Positions 42,254 through 50,233 of a stretch of DNA of 64,000 bases are shown here, one piece after another. Source of the stretch: Butyrivibrio sp. Its GTDB lineage: Bacteria > Bacillota > Clostridia > Lachnospirales > Lachnospiraceae. Position numbers and translations under genes: made by a program. Where the stretch lies: NCBI GenBank assembly GCA_024694565.1, contig JAILJR010000118.1, positions 27,491 through 91,490 of the forward strand, given 5' to 3'. Position 1 is the stretch's first letter. Every line of letters begins with the position of its first letter. The notes under the pieces are model-generated. The model was not told the origin of the DNA and ran no database searches. It saw only the letters and a program-made list of their open reading frames with translations.

Positions 42254-43471
42254 ATGAAGAGATTTGGAGTTGGCTTTAAGTATTGTGCATTTGTGGTGTG
42301 TGTTGGCGCAGCAGCAAGCGGCTGTGGGGATGCCAAAGTGACAACAGTAGCAAAGCTGGGTGACGAAGACAGCGCTTTGAAGGATGGGCTTGATGCTGTA
42401 ATAGGTAGTGTTGATGAGAAGCTTGAGGATTTTAAAGAGCATTCAAGCCATAGTCTTCCCACAGGACCAAATATTTCAGGAAATGAGGTCGGGCCTGATT
42501 TTTCAGGGTATATTATGACACCTGACTATTCAGCTGTGGAGGGAAATGAAGAATCAGCCTGGCAGTATGGAAGCCTTTATGGTGGGAGAGGTGACCACGA
42601 GCCGGAGTACAGCTATGATGGACTGACCGTCACTATAGATGGAAATGAAATCAGCTTTTCGGATGTTGCTCCAGCGGTCAATGCGATCACTGATGTTATG
42701 CGCGTCGGAGACTGGCTGATATTTGTCGGTCATGTCAATCCTGAAATGAATATATATGAGTTTTACAATGTAAACAAAGCGCCGGCACCGGAGTTTGATT
42801 ACGAGATAGCGGGCACGAGTCTTTGCTGGCAGGAGGATGACCTTTCTACCGCCGTATACTGCTGCAATAACACGGTATATGATTTCTGGGGAAATGAAAT
42901 AGCAACGCCGGACAATGGAAAGATAACAGGTCTGTCCATTAGGGACAGCACAACGATAGAAATCAGATATATCGGCACTGATTCTTCAGGAAGCGAAGCT
43001 GAAGCTGAGATGTTCATTAACTATGAGCCCTGCGACAGGGAAGTGCTTTTATACTATGAATTTCTGCTCGGAGGCAGAGGACAGTGGTTTGAGCTGCTTG
43101 ACAAGGCGCCTGAGGATGCTCTTTTGCTGGTTATAGTCAATCCTCCCGAAATGGTGAAAAAGAGGATGATCGTTCAGTTTGGCTTTGAAGAAAATGCCGA
43201 TGATGCACTTGCGGTTATTGCCCTTAGGGATTACCAGCAGATTCACATCGAAAAATCCGACTATGACGAGACGCAAAATCAGATGAATGCCATAGGTATG
43301 AGCGGTATGGGAATGGGTGAAGCCTTATTATATAAAATGAACATACCCGAAAATGAAGCGGCTTATACACTATTTGTCAAGGCAGGAACGGATGGAAAGG
43401 CAAAGTGGGACATCAAAAGGCTTTCAGGTGAAAAAAATAAGATGAGTAAATTTATTATAGCAGGTGAATAA
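42254..43471 (+). CDS. Hypothetical lipoprotein
   Basis: 405 aa, family not recognised. Signal peptide 'YCAFVVCVGAAASGC' ends in a lipobox, so it should be lipid-anchored. The mature part is acidic, mostly predicted beta strand, with Gly-rich 'YGSLYGGRGDHEPEYSYDG' and a Cys pair 'VYCCNN'. A tail 'IGMSGMGMGEALLYKMN' is Met/Gly-rich. The ribosome site is weak. No partner genes adjoin; a surface role is all that can be said. Confidence 0.75.
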   Translation: MKRFGVGFKYCAFVVCVGAAASGCGDAKVTTVAKLGDEDSALKDGLDAVIGSVDEKLEDFKEHSSHSLPTGPNISGNEVGPDFSGYIMTPDYSAVEGNEESAWQYGSLYGGRGDHEPEYSYDGLTVTIDGNEISFSDVAPAVNAITDVMRVGDWLIFVGHVNPEMNIYEFYNVNKAPAPEFDYEIAGTSLCWQEDDLSTAVYCCNNTVYDFWGNEIATPDNGKITGLSIRDSTTIEIRYIGTDSSGSEAEAEMFINYEPCDREVLLYYEFLLGGRGQWFELLDKAPEDALLLVIVNPPEMVKKRMIVQFGFEENADDALAVIALRDYQQIHIEKSDYDETQNQMNAIGMSGMGMGEALLYKMNIPENEAAYTLFVKAGTDGKAKWDIKRLSGEKNKMSKFIIAGE

Positions 43472-43476
43472 AGAGT

Positions 43477-43504
43477 TTGAATTTGTCGATAATAAATTTA
43501 TAAT
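43477..43504 (+). promoter_or_regulatory. Predicted promoter upstream of the CheY-like gene
   Basis: TTGAAT at 43477, 16-bp spacer, TATAAT at 43499. It would give a leader of about 150 nt containing the GAATGC/GCATTC hairpin and the recurrent leader motif. Confidence 0.55.
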
Positions 43505-43605
43505 AGAAATAGGATACTGGATTTTAGGAAATTCGACAGATTTTTGAATGCGTATCATAAAGCATTCAGAAAGTCACAAAATACCGAATTTTCTCATAAA
43601 TTCTG

Positions 43606-43650
43606 CATCCGAACGGAGTAAGTCAGATATAAACCTGTGTTTATTAAGGA
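43606..43650 (+). promoter_or_regulatory. Recurrent leader motif upstream of the CheY-like gene
   Basis: TCCGAACGGAGTAAGTCAGA runs into TATAAACCTGTGTTTATTAAGGAG. Same motif as at 39100 and 56993; CGAACGGAGT recurs before pheT. Confidence 0.6.
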
Positions 43651-43660
43651 GCGGTGACAT

Positions 43661-44014
43661 ATGAAGAGAATACTGATTGTTGACGATTCAAGACTTTCCC
43701 GAAAGATGCTTAGAAACTTATTTGAAGGCAGCGGCTTTGAAGTTATCGGAGAGGCTGTCAATGGTAAAGAAGGCTATGACCAGTTTGTAAAGTATTCTCC
43801 GGACGTGGTTACTATGGATATAACTATGCCTGAGATGAATGGCATGGATTCAATGAAGCTTATGCTAGAGCATAATCCTGATGCAAAGGTCATAATTATT
43901 TCTGCTGCCGGACAGCTTGATAAGGTGGATGAGGCCAGTTGCGCAGGAGCAACAGCATTCATCACCAAGCCATACTCCAATCAGGACATAATCGACGCAA
44001 TTAATAACTGCTGA
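43661..44014 (+). CDS. CheY-like single-domain response regulator
   Basis: 117 aa, only a receiver domain. 'ILIVDDSRLSRKMLRNLF', phospho-acceptor Asp53 in 'VVTMDITMPEMNGMDSM', 'KVIIISAAGQ' and Lys in 'FITKPYSNQDI' give all active-site residues. The form is that of CheY or of stand-alone receivers in Clostridia. No kinase or chemotaxis gene is adjacent, so its partner is unknown. Strong AAGGAG site; followed by a terminator, so monocistronic. Confidence 0.92.
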   Translation: MKRILIVDDSRLSRKMLRNLFEGSGFEVIGEAVNGKEGYDQFVKYSPDVVTMDITMPEMNGMDSMKLMLEHNPDAKVIIISAAGQLDKVDEASCAGATAFITKPYSNQDIIDAINNC

Positions 44015-44028
44015 CGCAAGCCAGTTCA

Positions 44029-44060
44029 GCCCCGGTCATTTGCGCCGGGGCATTATTTTT
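44029..44060 (+). terminator. Intrinsic terminator of the CheY-like gene
   Basis: GCCCCGG and CCGGGGC form a 7-bp GC stem followed by ATTATTTTT. Confidence 0.9.
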
Positions 44061-44114
44061 GACTTGCCGGATGCTTTATGGAAAATCATGACTAATGAAA
44101 AGAGGATATGAGAA

Positions 44115-45938
44115 ATGGAATATGAAAACACCTTGATAAAGGAAAGACTATCCAATTTAAGAGCTGCAATGGAAAAGCAGGGTATAGATTACTATTTGAT
44201 ACCGTCCTCAGATTTCCATAATTCCGAATACTCTGCGGACTTCTTCAAGGTGAGAGAGTATTTCTGCGGCTTTGACGGCTCTAATGGCACGCTTCTTGTG
44301 AGCAGCAGGGAAGCAGGAATGTGGACGGACGGAAGATATTTTATCCAGGCTGACAATCAGATGAAAGGTACAGGTGTAACTCTCTTTAAGATGCAGGAGC
44401 CAGGGGTTCCCACTATACAGGAGTATCTTCTGGAAAACATGAAGGAGGGAGAAACACTTGGCTTTGACGGACGGGTTGTATCCACCAGCTTTGGGGAAGA
44501 GCTGGAAAAAGAGCTCTCCAAAAACAGGGTTAATTTCAGGATAGATAAGGACCTGGCGGAAGACATCTGGACAGACAGGCCTTCCCTTCCATGCCATGAT
44601 ATATATGTCCTTTCAGATGAGCTCTGCGGACAATCCTTTGAGGAAAAGCTTTGTGCTGTGCGGCAGAAAATGAAAGAGTATGGCACCTGTCTGTACATAC
44701 TCAGTAAGCTCGACGACATTATGTGGCTTACAAATCTTCGCGGAGATGATGTGGAGTGTAATCCTGTAGCACTTGCATATGCTGTTATTTCAGAGGACTC
44801 CTTTATCCTTTTTGTCCAGAAAGAAGAAGTGACAGAAGACGTGCGTAATTACTGCCAGAAAAAGGGTATAACCTTAAGAGAGTATGACGAGCTTGTAGCT
44901 TTCATAGAGGGCTTTGAAATAGCCGGAGATATCCTCTGCGACAAGAGAAATACAAACTATCTGACCTACAAAGCACTATCTGAAAAAGCTGACAGTGCAG
45001 GTGTGAAGCTAAGCAACCGCAAGGATCCCACCGAGAGTCTGAAGGCTGTTAAGAATGAAACTGAGCTAAGGAACATCAGGGAAGTTTATATCCGTGACAG
45101 TGCCAGACTTACAGAATTTATATACTGGGTAAAGAGTAATGTCGGGAAGATTCCTATGACAGAGTACTCTGCCGCAATGAAGCTTGATTCAATGAGAGCG
45201 GAGCTTCCCGGATTTATTGAGCTGTCCTTTCCAACCATAAGTGCCTATAATGCCAATGCAGCCATGGCTCATTATGAAGCAACTAAGGACAACTGTGCAG
45301 AAGTAAAGAATGAGGGACTGCTTCTGGTGGATTCAGGTGGGACATACCTTGGAGGCACAACAGATGTGACCAGGACTATAGTGGTTGGAAAGCTTTCGGA
45401 TGAGATAAAAAGGCACTATACACTGACTGTTGTAGGCATGCTCAGGCTCTCAAAAGCGAACTTCCTTGAGGGCTGCACAGGCAGGAATCTTGACATTCTT
45501 GCCAGGGGGCCGCTATGGAATATCGGAATTGATTACAAGCATGGAACAGGGCATGGCATCGGTTATATTTTAAATGTCCATGAGGGACCGCAGAATATAA
45601 GGTGGAGATTTACCCCCGGACAGAGCGAGGCAGCTCTCGTTCCCGGAATGATCGTATCAGATGAGCCGGGCGTATATATTGAAGGCAGTCACGGAATCAG
45701 GATTGAGAATATTCTCGAGGTGCAAAAGGGAGAAGAAGGAGAGTATGGACAGTTTCTTCATTTTGCCCACCTCACCTGGGTGCCTATTGATCTTGAGGCC
45801 ATTGATCCGGGCTATATGGATCAGTCAGACATCAAGGCTCTCAATGATTACCATCGTGATGTCTATGAAAAAATTAGTCCTTACATCACCGACAAGGATG
45901 TGCTTGAATGGCTGAAAAAGGCCACAACACAATTGTAA
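44115..45938 (+). CDS. Xaa-Pro aminopeptidase (M24 family, long form)
   Basis: 607 aa. Removes N-terminal residues preceding proline; cytosolic, two metal ions. Two creatinase-like N-terminal domains ('YYLIPSSDFHNSEYSADFF', 'MWTDGRYFIQADNQM') precede the catalytic domain with metal ligands in 'VDSGGTYLGGTTDVTRT', 'HGTGHGIGYILNVHEG', 'SDEPGVYIEGSHGIRIENI'. The extra C-terminal M24_C region gives the ~600-residue length of the PepP2-type enzymes. Short intergenic gaps on both sides; appears monocistronic. Confidence 0.94.
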   Translation: MEYENTLIKERLSNLRAAMEKQGIDYYLIPSSDFHNSEYSADFFKVREYFCGFDGSNGTLLVSSREAGMWTDGRYFIQADNQMKGTGVTLFKMQEPGVPTIQEYLLENMKEGETLGFDGRVVSTSFGEELEKELSKNRVNFRIDKDLAEDIWTDRPSLPCHDIYVLSDELCGQSFEEKLCAVRQKMKEYGTCLYILSKLDDIMWLTNLRGDDVECNPVALAYAVISEDSFILFVQKEEVTEDVRNYCQKKGITLREYDELVAFIEGFEIAGDILCDKRNTNYLTYKALSEKADSAGVKLSNRKDPTESLKAVKNETELRNIREVYIRDSARLTEFIYWVKSNVGKIPMTEYSAAMKLDSMRAELPGFIELSFPTISAYNANAAMAHYEATKDNCAEVKNEGLLLVDSGGTYLGGTTDVTRTIVVGKLSDEIKRHYTLTVVGMLRLSKANFLEGCTGRNLDILARGPLWNIGIDYKHGTGHGIGYILNVHEGPQNIRWRFTPGQSEAALVPGMIVSDEPGVYIEGSHGIRIENILEVQKGEEGEYGQFLHFAHLTWVPIDLEAIDPGYMDQSDIKALNDYHRDVYEKISPYITDKDVLEWLKKATTQL

Positions 45939-45966
45939 AAAGTGTGTTAAAACAGCTTTCAAATGC

Positions 45967-45994
45967 TTGAAAAAAGGCGTTTTTTGACTATAAT
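45967..45994 (+). promoter_or_regulatory. Predicted sigma-A promoter of 6S RNA
   Basis: TTGAAA at 45967, 16-bp spacer, perfect TATAAT at 45989. Start expected about 46001. Confidence 0.7.
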
Positions 45995-46000
45995 AGTAAT

Positions 46001-46225
46001 TAAGAACCAGACGTCAGGTTATCCTGGAATGCTCGACACCTCCTGTGTAATTTGAACCTACATTACTTTAAACGGGACTCCTACATTGCCTATAGGATTG
46101 TCACGCCTCCGGCCCTGCGTATACGCAGACAAGCTTTGGGAGAGGAAGGCAGGAATTTAGGTTGCGGTAACCCACCTGGCGTTAGCTAGGAGTCAAATAA
46201 CAGGAAACGGCATTTTGGGATTCAT
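46001..46225 (+). ncRNA. ssrS: 6S RNA (candidate)
   Basis: A 355-bp gap without ORFs has its own promoter and terminator. The transcript is rod-shaped: the 5' part GTCAGGTTATCC...CTCGACACCTCC can pair in pieces with the 3' part CACCTGGCGTTAGCTAGGAGTC, with an apical hairpin CTGCGTATACGCAG. The central stretch ATTTGAACCTACATTACTTT and the 3' TTAGGTTGCGGTAACCCACC resemble Firmicute 6S RNAs, which bind the housekeeping RNA polymerase as a promoter mimic. I identified it by pattern and memory, without a model search. Confidence 0.65.
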
Positions 46226-46236
46226 TTCAGGAAATT

Positions 46237-46266
46237 AAAGCAGTCATCACGATGGCTGCTTTTTCC
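46237..46266 (+). terminator. Intrinsic terminator after 6S RNA candidate
   Basis: AAAGCAGTCA pairs with TGGCTGCTTT (10 bp, one G-U), followed by TTCC. Confidence 0.8.
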
Positions 46267-46293
46267 ATTTGAGTATTGTAAGGGGATTTTTTA

Positions 46294-47211
46294 ATGAAGT
46301 TGATTATCAGGCTTATCGCCCTGGGCAGGGAGTTTTCCGTAAGAATGCAGCAGAAGCATATACCTGATTTTTCTGCCAGCTGCACCTATTTTCTCGTAAT
46401 ATCCATTATCCCCCTCCTTATTCTTATAACATCGCTTTTGCCGTATACTGCCATTTCTGAGGCAGATCTTTATAATGCCGTCATGGAGATTGCCCCGGAT
46501 TTTTCCGGCGAAATCGTAAGAAATCTCATTGATGAAGCTTACATGCAGTCTGTTGCTGTCTTCTCAATTTCTGCGCTGACAACCATATGGGCCGGAGCCC
46601 AGGGAATGCTTGCAATGATAAGGGGGCTTAACAGTATCTATGATGTTGAGGAGAAAAGAAATTATTTTCATTTGCGGATAATAGCATCCTTTTATACTGT
46701 GACAATGATCATTATGATCATGATAATGCTTCTTATAATGGTTTTTGAAAAACAGCTGCGGGCTTTAACACTTGATTATGTTCCTGAACTGGCATTCTTT
46801 TTTTCGGTTTCATCGTACTTTAAGTTTTTGCTTGTCATTCTGCTGGCCACGCTGTCCTTTGCGCTCATATACACCTTTATTCCCAGCGCAAAGATGGTAT
46901 TTGTTTACCAGCTGCCGGGTGCAGTGTTTTCGGCTGTTGTCTGGTACATTTTTTCATGGCTGTTTTCAATATACGTCAACTATCCGGGAACCTTTACAGC
47001 CTATGGCAGTATTGCGACTCCGCTGGTATTGATGATATGGATGTATTTCTGCGTCTATATTTTCATGATAGGAGCGCTGATAAACCAGTTTTTCCATCCG
47101 GCAGTGAAGCTTCTCTATGACGACCATCACAGGAAGACAGTTCATAAAAATGTGAAGAAAAAGAGTACTCAAAGGCTAAGAAAGCCAAGAAAATATAATG
47201 AATTTGGGTGA
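46294..47211 (+). CDS. YihY/BrkB family membrane protein
   Basis: 305 aa with about six membrane helices. 'CTYFLVISIIPLLILITSLLPY', 'TTIWAGAQGMLAMIRGLNSIYD', 'LPGAVFSAVVWYIFSWLFSIYVNYPGTFTAYGSIATPLVLMIWMYFCVYIFMIGALIN' is the family signature. Once called ribonuclease BN by mistake; the true function is unknown. The C-terminus is basic ('HHRKTVHKNVKKKSTQRLRK'). Weak GGGG ribosome site. Confidence 0.9.
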   Translation: MKLIIRLIALGREFSVRMQQKHIPDFSASCTYFLVISIIPLLILITSLLPYTAISEADLYNAVMEIAPDFSGEIVRNLIDEAYMQSVAVFSISALTTIWAGAQGMLAMIRGLNSIYDVEEKRNYFHLRIIASFYTVTMIIMIMIMLLIMVFEKQLRALTLDYVPELAFFFSVSSYFKFLLVILLATLSFALIYTFIPSAKMVFVYQLPGAVFSAVVWYIFSWLFSIYVNYPGTFTAYGSIATPLVLMIWMYFCVYIFMIGALINQFFHPAVKLLYDDHHRKTVHKNVKKKSTQRLRKPRKYNEFG

Positions 47212-47293
47212 TTTAAGGTATTGTTATTTGTGGCGTCTCAATTATACATAGAATAAATGAGGCGCAGCATAGCCCAGGGGGGAGTGTTTCAAA

Positions 47294-48436
47294 ATGAACA
47301 GATTTGAAGAGTGGATGAAAAAGAGGTGGGTGAGCTACGCATTTGCTACATGCTCTGCTGTTGTTCTTTACATGCTGCTTAGTAATCTTGCAAGCATAAC
47401 AGCAGGCCTGGGCTATTTTTTTGCTTTCCTTCGTCCTGTTATCACCGGGGCAATAATTGCCTATGTGTTCAACCCGCTATGTAACTTTTTCTACAGCAAG
47501 TATTTTAAGCAAATAAAGAAAGAGAGCACAAGATGGGGTGTGTCAGTTGTCTGTGCAATTGTAATAATTCTTCTTGCAGTTGTTCTTTTGTGCGTTGCAC
47601 TCATTCCACAGCTGGCTGACAGCATATCAACGCTGGTTTCCAATATGGGCACATATCTTCAGACCCTCCAGAATCTGCTGAAGAGCTTTGCCAATTCCTC
47701 GACAAGCAGATTCTTTGGGATAGATATCGCAGCAATTGCCAGCTTCGGCGACAGTATACTTGAAAAGATCGGCTCTTATTTTACTGAAAACATGTCGTTG
47801 GTTGTCGGCAAGTCTGCAGTTTTTGGCAGGGGGCTGGTAGATGCACTCATGGCACTGATCCTGGCAATATATTTCCTCATGGACAAGCAGAGGATAGTCA
47901 GGGCCTCTTCGCGTTTTCTGTCACTTGTGATGAAGAAAGAAAGCTTTGAAAAGACTACTTCGTTTTTATCAAGATGCAACGATATCATTATCAGGTATAT
48001 CAGTGTTGACATAATAGACGGGCTGATAGTCGGTATCGTTAATTTTCTGTTCATGGAAGCAATGGGAATGAACTATGCGGCACTTATTTCGGTCATCGTA
48101 GGTGTGACAAACCTGGCACCTACATTTGGTCCTATCGTGGGTGCTGTGATAGGAGGCTTTATCCTTGTTCTCATCAATCCGTGGCATGCGCTCTGGTTCC
48201 TTATATTCACCATCATTCTGCAGACCATTGACGGATATGTTTTAAAGCCCAAGCTCTTTGGAGGAAGCCTCGGTGTATCTTCACTCATGATAATAATTTC
48301 CATTATCCTCGGAGGAAGACTAATGGGTGTAATGGGTATTCTGTTAGCAATTCCTTTTGCTGCAATCCTTGATTTTACATGGAGAGATTTTGTAATAAAA
48401 AGGCTTGAGGAAAGACAAGCTAAGAGGTACAATTAA
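47294..48436 (+). CDS. AI-2E family transporter (UPF0118)
   Basis: 380 aa. About eight membrane helices: 'FLRPVITGAIIAYVFNPLCNFF' near the start, a long amphipathic middle, then 'VDIIDGLIVGIVNFLFMEAMGMNYAALISVIVGVTNLAPTFGPIVGAVIGGFIL', and 'LIFTIILQTIDGYVLKPKLFGGSLGVSSLMIIISIILGGRL' as in the family. Members have been linked to autoinducer-2 export or sodium/proton exchange, so the substrate remains open. Followed after 33 nt by a 71-aa membrane protein. Confidence 0.92.
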   Translation: MNRFEEWMKKRWVSYAFATCSAVVLYMLLSNLASITAGLGYFFAFLRPVITGAIIAYVFNPLCNFFYSKYFKQIKKESTRWGVSVVCAIVIILLAVVLLCVALIPQLADSISTLVSNMGTYLQTLQNLLKSFANSSTSRFFGIDIAAIASFGDSILEKIGSYFTENMSLVVGKSAVFGRGLVDALMALILAIYFLMDKQRIVRASSRFLSLVMKKESFEKTTSFLSRCNDIIIRYISVDIIDGLIVGIVNFLFMEAMGMNYAALISVIVGVTNLAPTFGPIVGAVIGGFILVLINPWHALWFLIFTIILQTIDGYVLKPKLFGGSLGVSSLMIIISIILGGRLMGVMGILLAIPFAAILDFTWRDFVIKRLEERQAKRYN

Positions 48437-48469
48437 TGACACTAAATAAACTTGTAGAAAGGGGTCACC

Positions 48470-48685
48470 ATGGAAGTAATTTTTGGTTTTCTTGCAACCG
48501 CAGTAGAAATTGTTAAGGATTTTCTCAATAAGGCGCTGGCATTTTGGAGGTCCCTTGACGAAGATAAGAAGAGACTCTGTATTTATTGCGCAGCAGCATT
48601 GATATGCATTTCCAGCATCGCATCATTTTTCTATTCACTTGGCAGGAAAAAGGGCGAAGAGGCCGCCGCTAAAGAGGAATTCTGA
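48470..48685 (+). CDS. Small single-helix membrane protein
   Basis: 71 aa, family not recognised. An amphipathic N-terminus ('GFLATAVEIVKDFLNKALAFW'), an acidic/basic stretch, one membrane helix 'LCIYCAAALICISSIASFFY' and an acidic tail. AAAGGGG site 7 nt before ATG. Position suggests co-transcription with the AI-2E family gene. Confidence 0.65.
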   Translation: MEVIFGFLATAVEIVKDFLNKALAFWRSLDEDKKRLCIYCAAALICISSIASFFYSLGRKKGEEAAAKEEF

Positions 48686-48708
48686 AAAACGTCATATCTG
48701 ACAGGAAT

Positions 48709-48740
48709 GAGAGCTTCAATTTTGGAGCTCTCTATTTATA
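48709..48740 (+). terminator. Weak terminator-like hairpin
   Basis: GAGAGCT and AGCTCTC form a 7-bp stem followed by TATTTATAT, after the small membrane protein gene. Confidence 0.45.
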
Positions 48741-48761
48741 TGGATAAAATTAAACATGTGT

Positions 48762-48813
48762 GACCCGGGCAGACTTGCATTTGCGATAGACTGTCCTGGC
48801 TTACCACTGAATT
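48762..48813. repeat. Short inverted repeat, ATTCAGTGGTCAGC family (R4, reverse orientation)
   Basis: On the minus strand AATTCAGTGGTAAGCCAGGACAG matches the repeats at 19988 and 28329; CCCGGGCAGAC on the plus strand pairs with its GTCCTGG part. Confidence 0.5.
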
Positions 48814-48942
48814 TCTACTGAATTTCTACGAATTTTTGTCAATTTCATACAATACGGACTCGGTAATTATGGACTTTGTACAAAAATAAAAGTATAATAT
48901 TGAGTATTGTAATGAATTTTTTTTGAAAGGGGAATTTTTTTA

Positions 48943-50202
48943 ATGGTACACAAGGCAAAACGTAACGTAATTGTTGGACAATCGGGAGGACCTACAGCAG
49001 CTATCAACTCATCGCTTGCAGGCGTTTACAGGACAGCTATCGACCGTGGATACAAGAAGGTATACGGAATGATCCATGGCGTTCAGGGTCTTATGGAGGG
49101 CAGATATGTAGATCTTTCTGATCATATCCAGTCAGGTCTTGACATAGAGCTTCTGAAGAGAACCCCATCTGCTTATCTTGGATCCTGCAGATTCAAGCTC
49201 CCTGAGATTTTCGAGAATAAGGAAGTTTATGAGAAGATTTTCGAGATTCTTGACAAGCTTGAGATCGATTGCTTTATTTACATCGGCGGCAATGACTCAA
49301 TGGATACTATTAAGAAGCTTTCTGACTATGCCATCATTTCAGGATCACAGATCAGATTTGTTGGATGTCCCAAGACAATCGACAACGATCTTGCTCTTAC
49401 AGACCATACACCCGGTTACGGCTCAGCAGCCAAGTATATCGGAACATCAGTAAAAGAGATCATAAGAGACAGCTGGTCACTTGAGACAAGCCATGGACAG
49501 GTAATTATCGTTGAGGTAATGGGAAGAAATGCAGGATGGCTCACAGGTGCCACAGCTCTTGCCAAGGGCGAGGATTGTGACGGACCTGATGCTATTTATC
49601 TCCCTGAGCTTGCATTTGACCTGGATGCATTTTTAAAGAAGATCAAGGCACTGCTCAAGACAAAGGCATCGATCGTAGTAGCTGTATCCGAGGGTATCAG
49701 GACCAAGGACGGCAAGTATATAAGTGAGCTTGGCAGCACAATCGAGTATGTAGATGCATTCGGACACAAGCAGCTTACAGGAACAGCAAGATATCTTTGC
49801 GATGTTGTTGCTAAGGAGTGCGGCTGCAAGACCCGTCCTATCGAGCTCTCAACTCTTCAGAGAGCAGCAAGCCACTGTGCTTCACGTGTAGATATCCTTG
49901 AGGCTTATGAGGTTGGCGGTGCAGCAATGAAGGCTGCTGATGAAGGTGATTCAGGAAAGATGGTTGTAATCACAAGACTTTCAGATGATCCTTATCAGGC
50001 AGGAACAGAGGTTAAGGATGTTCACAAGATTGCCAACGACGAGCGTACTGTACCAAGAGAGTGGATCAACAAGGATGGTACATATGTTACAAATGAGTTT
50101 ATCACTTATGTAAGACCACTTATTCAGGGCGATGTAGGACCTATCATGGTTGATGGTATTCCAAGACATCTCTACAGACCCGGATTCCAGGATATTCTTT
50201 AA
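48943..50202 (+). CDS. pfp: Phosphofructokinase, probably PPi-dependent
   Basis: 419 aa. Phosphorylates fructose 6-phosphate in glycolysis. 'VIVGQSGGPTAAINSSLAGVY', 'IYIGGNDSMDTIKKLSDYA' and 'GCPKTIDNDLALTDHTPGYGSAAKY' are the PFK core. ATP enzymes have GGDGS and PGTIDND; the Lys in 'PKTIDND' and the acidic-type 'GGNDS' (usually GGDDS) indicate pyrophosphate as donor. The Asn instead of Asp at that position is less common, so donor choice is not certain. Also has 'VEVMGRNAGWL'. AAAGGGG site; preceded by a 257-bp gap. Confidence 0.88.
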   Translation: MVHKAKRNVIVGQSGGPTAAINSSLAGVYRTAIDRGYKKVYGMIHGVQGLMEGRYVDLSDHIQSGLDIELLKRTPSAYLGSCRFKLPEIFENKEVYEKIFEILDKLEIDCFIYIGGNDSMDTIKKLSDYAIISGSQIRFVGCPKTIDNDLALTDHTPGYGSAAKYIGTSVKEIIRDSWSLETSHGQVIIVEVMGRNAGWLTGATALAKGEDCDGPDAIYLPELAFDLDAFLKKIKALLKTKASIVVAVSEGIRTKDGKYISELGSTIEYVDAFGHKQLTGTARYLCDVVAKECGCKTRPIELSTLQRAASHCASRVDILEAYEVGGAAMKAADEGDSGKMVVITRLSDDPYQAGTEVKDVHKIANDERTVPREWINKDGTYVTNEFITYVRPLIQGDVGPIMVDGIPRHLYRPGFQDIL

Positions 50203-50233
50203 ATAGCGGCTTAATTGAATTGCGGAGTTTTTT

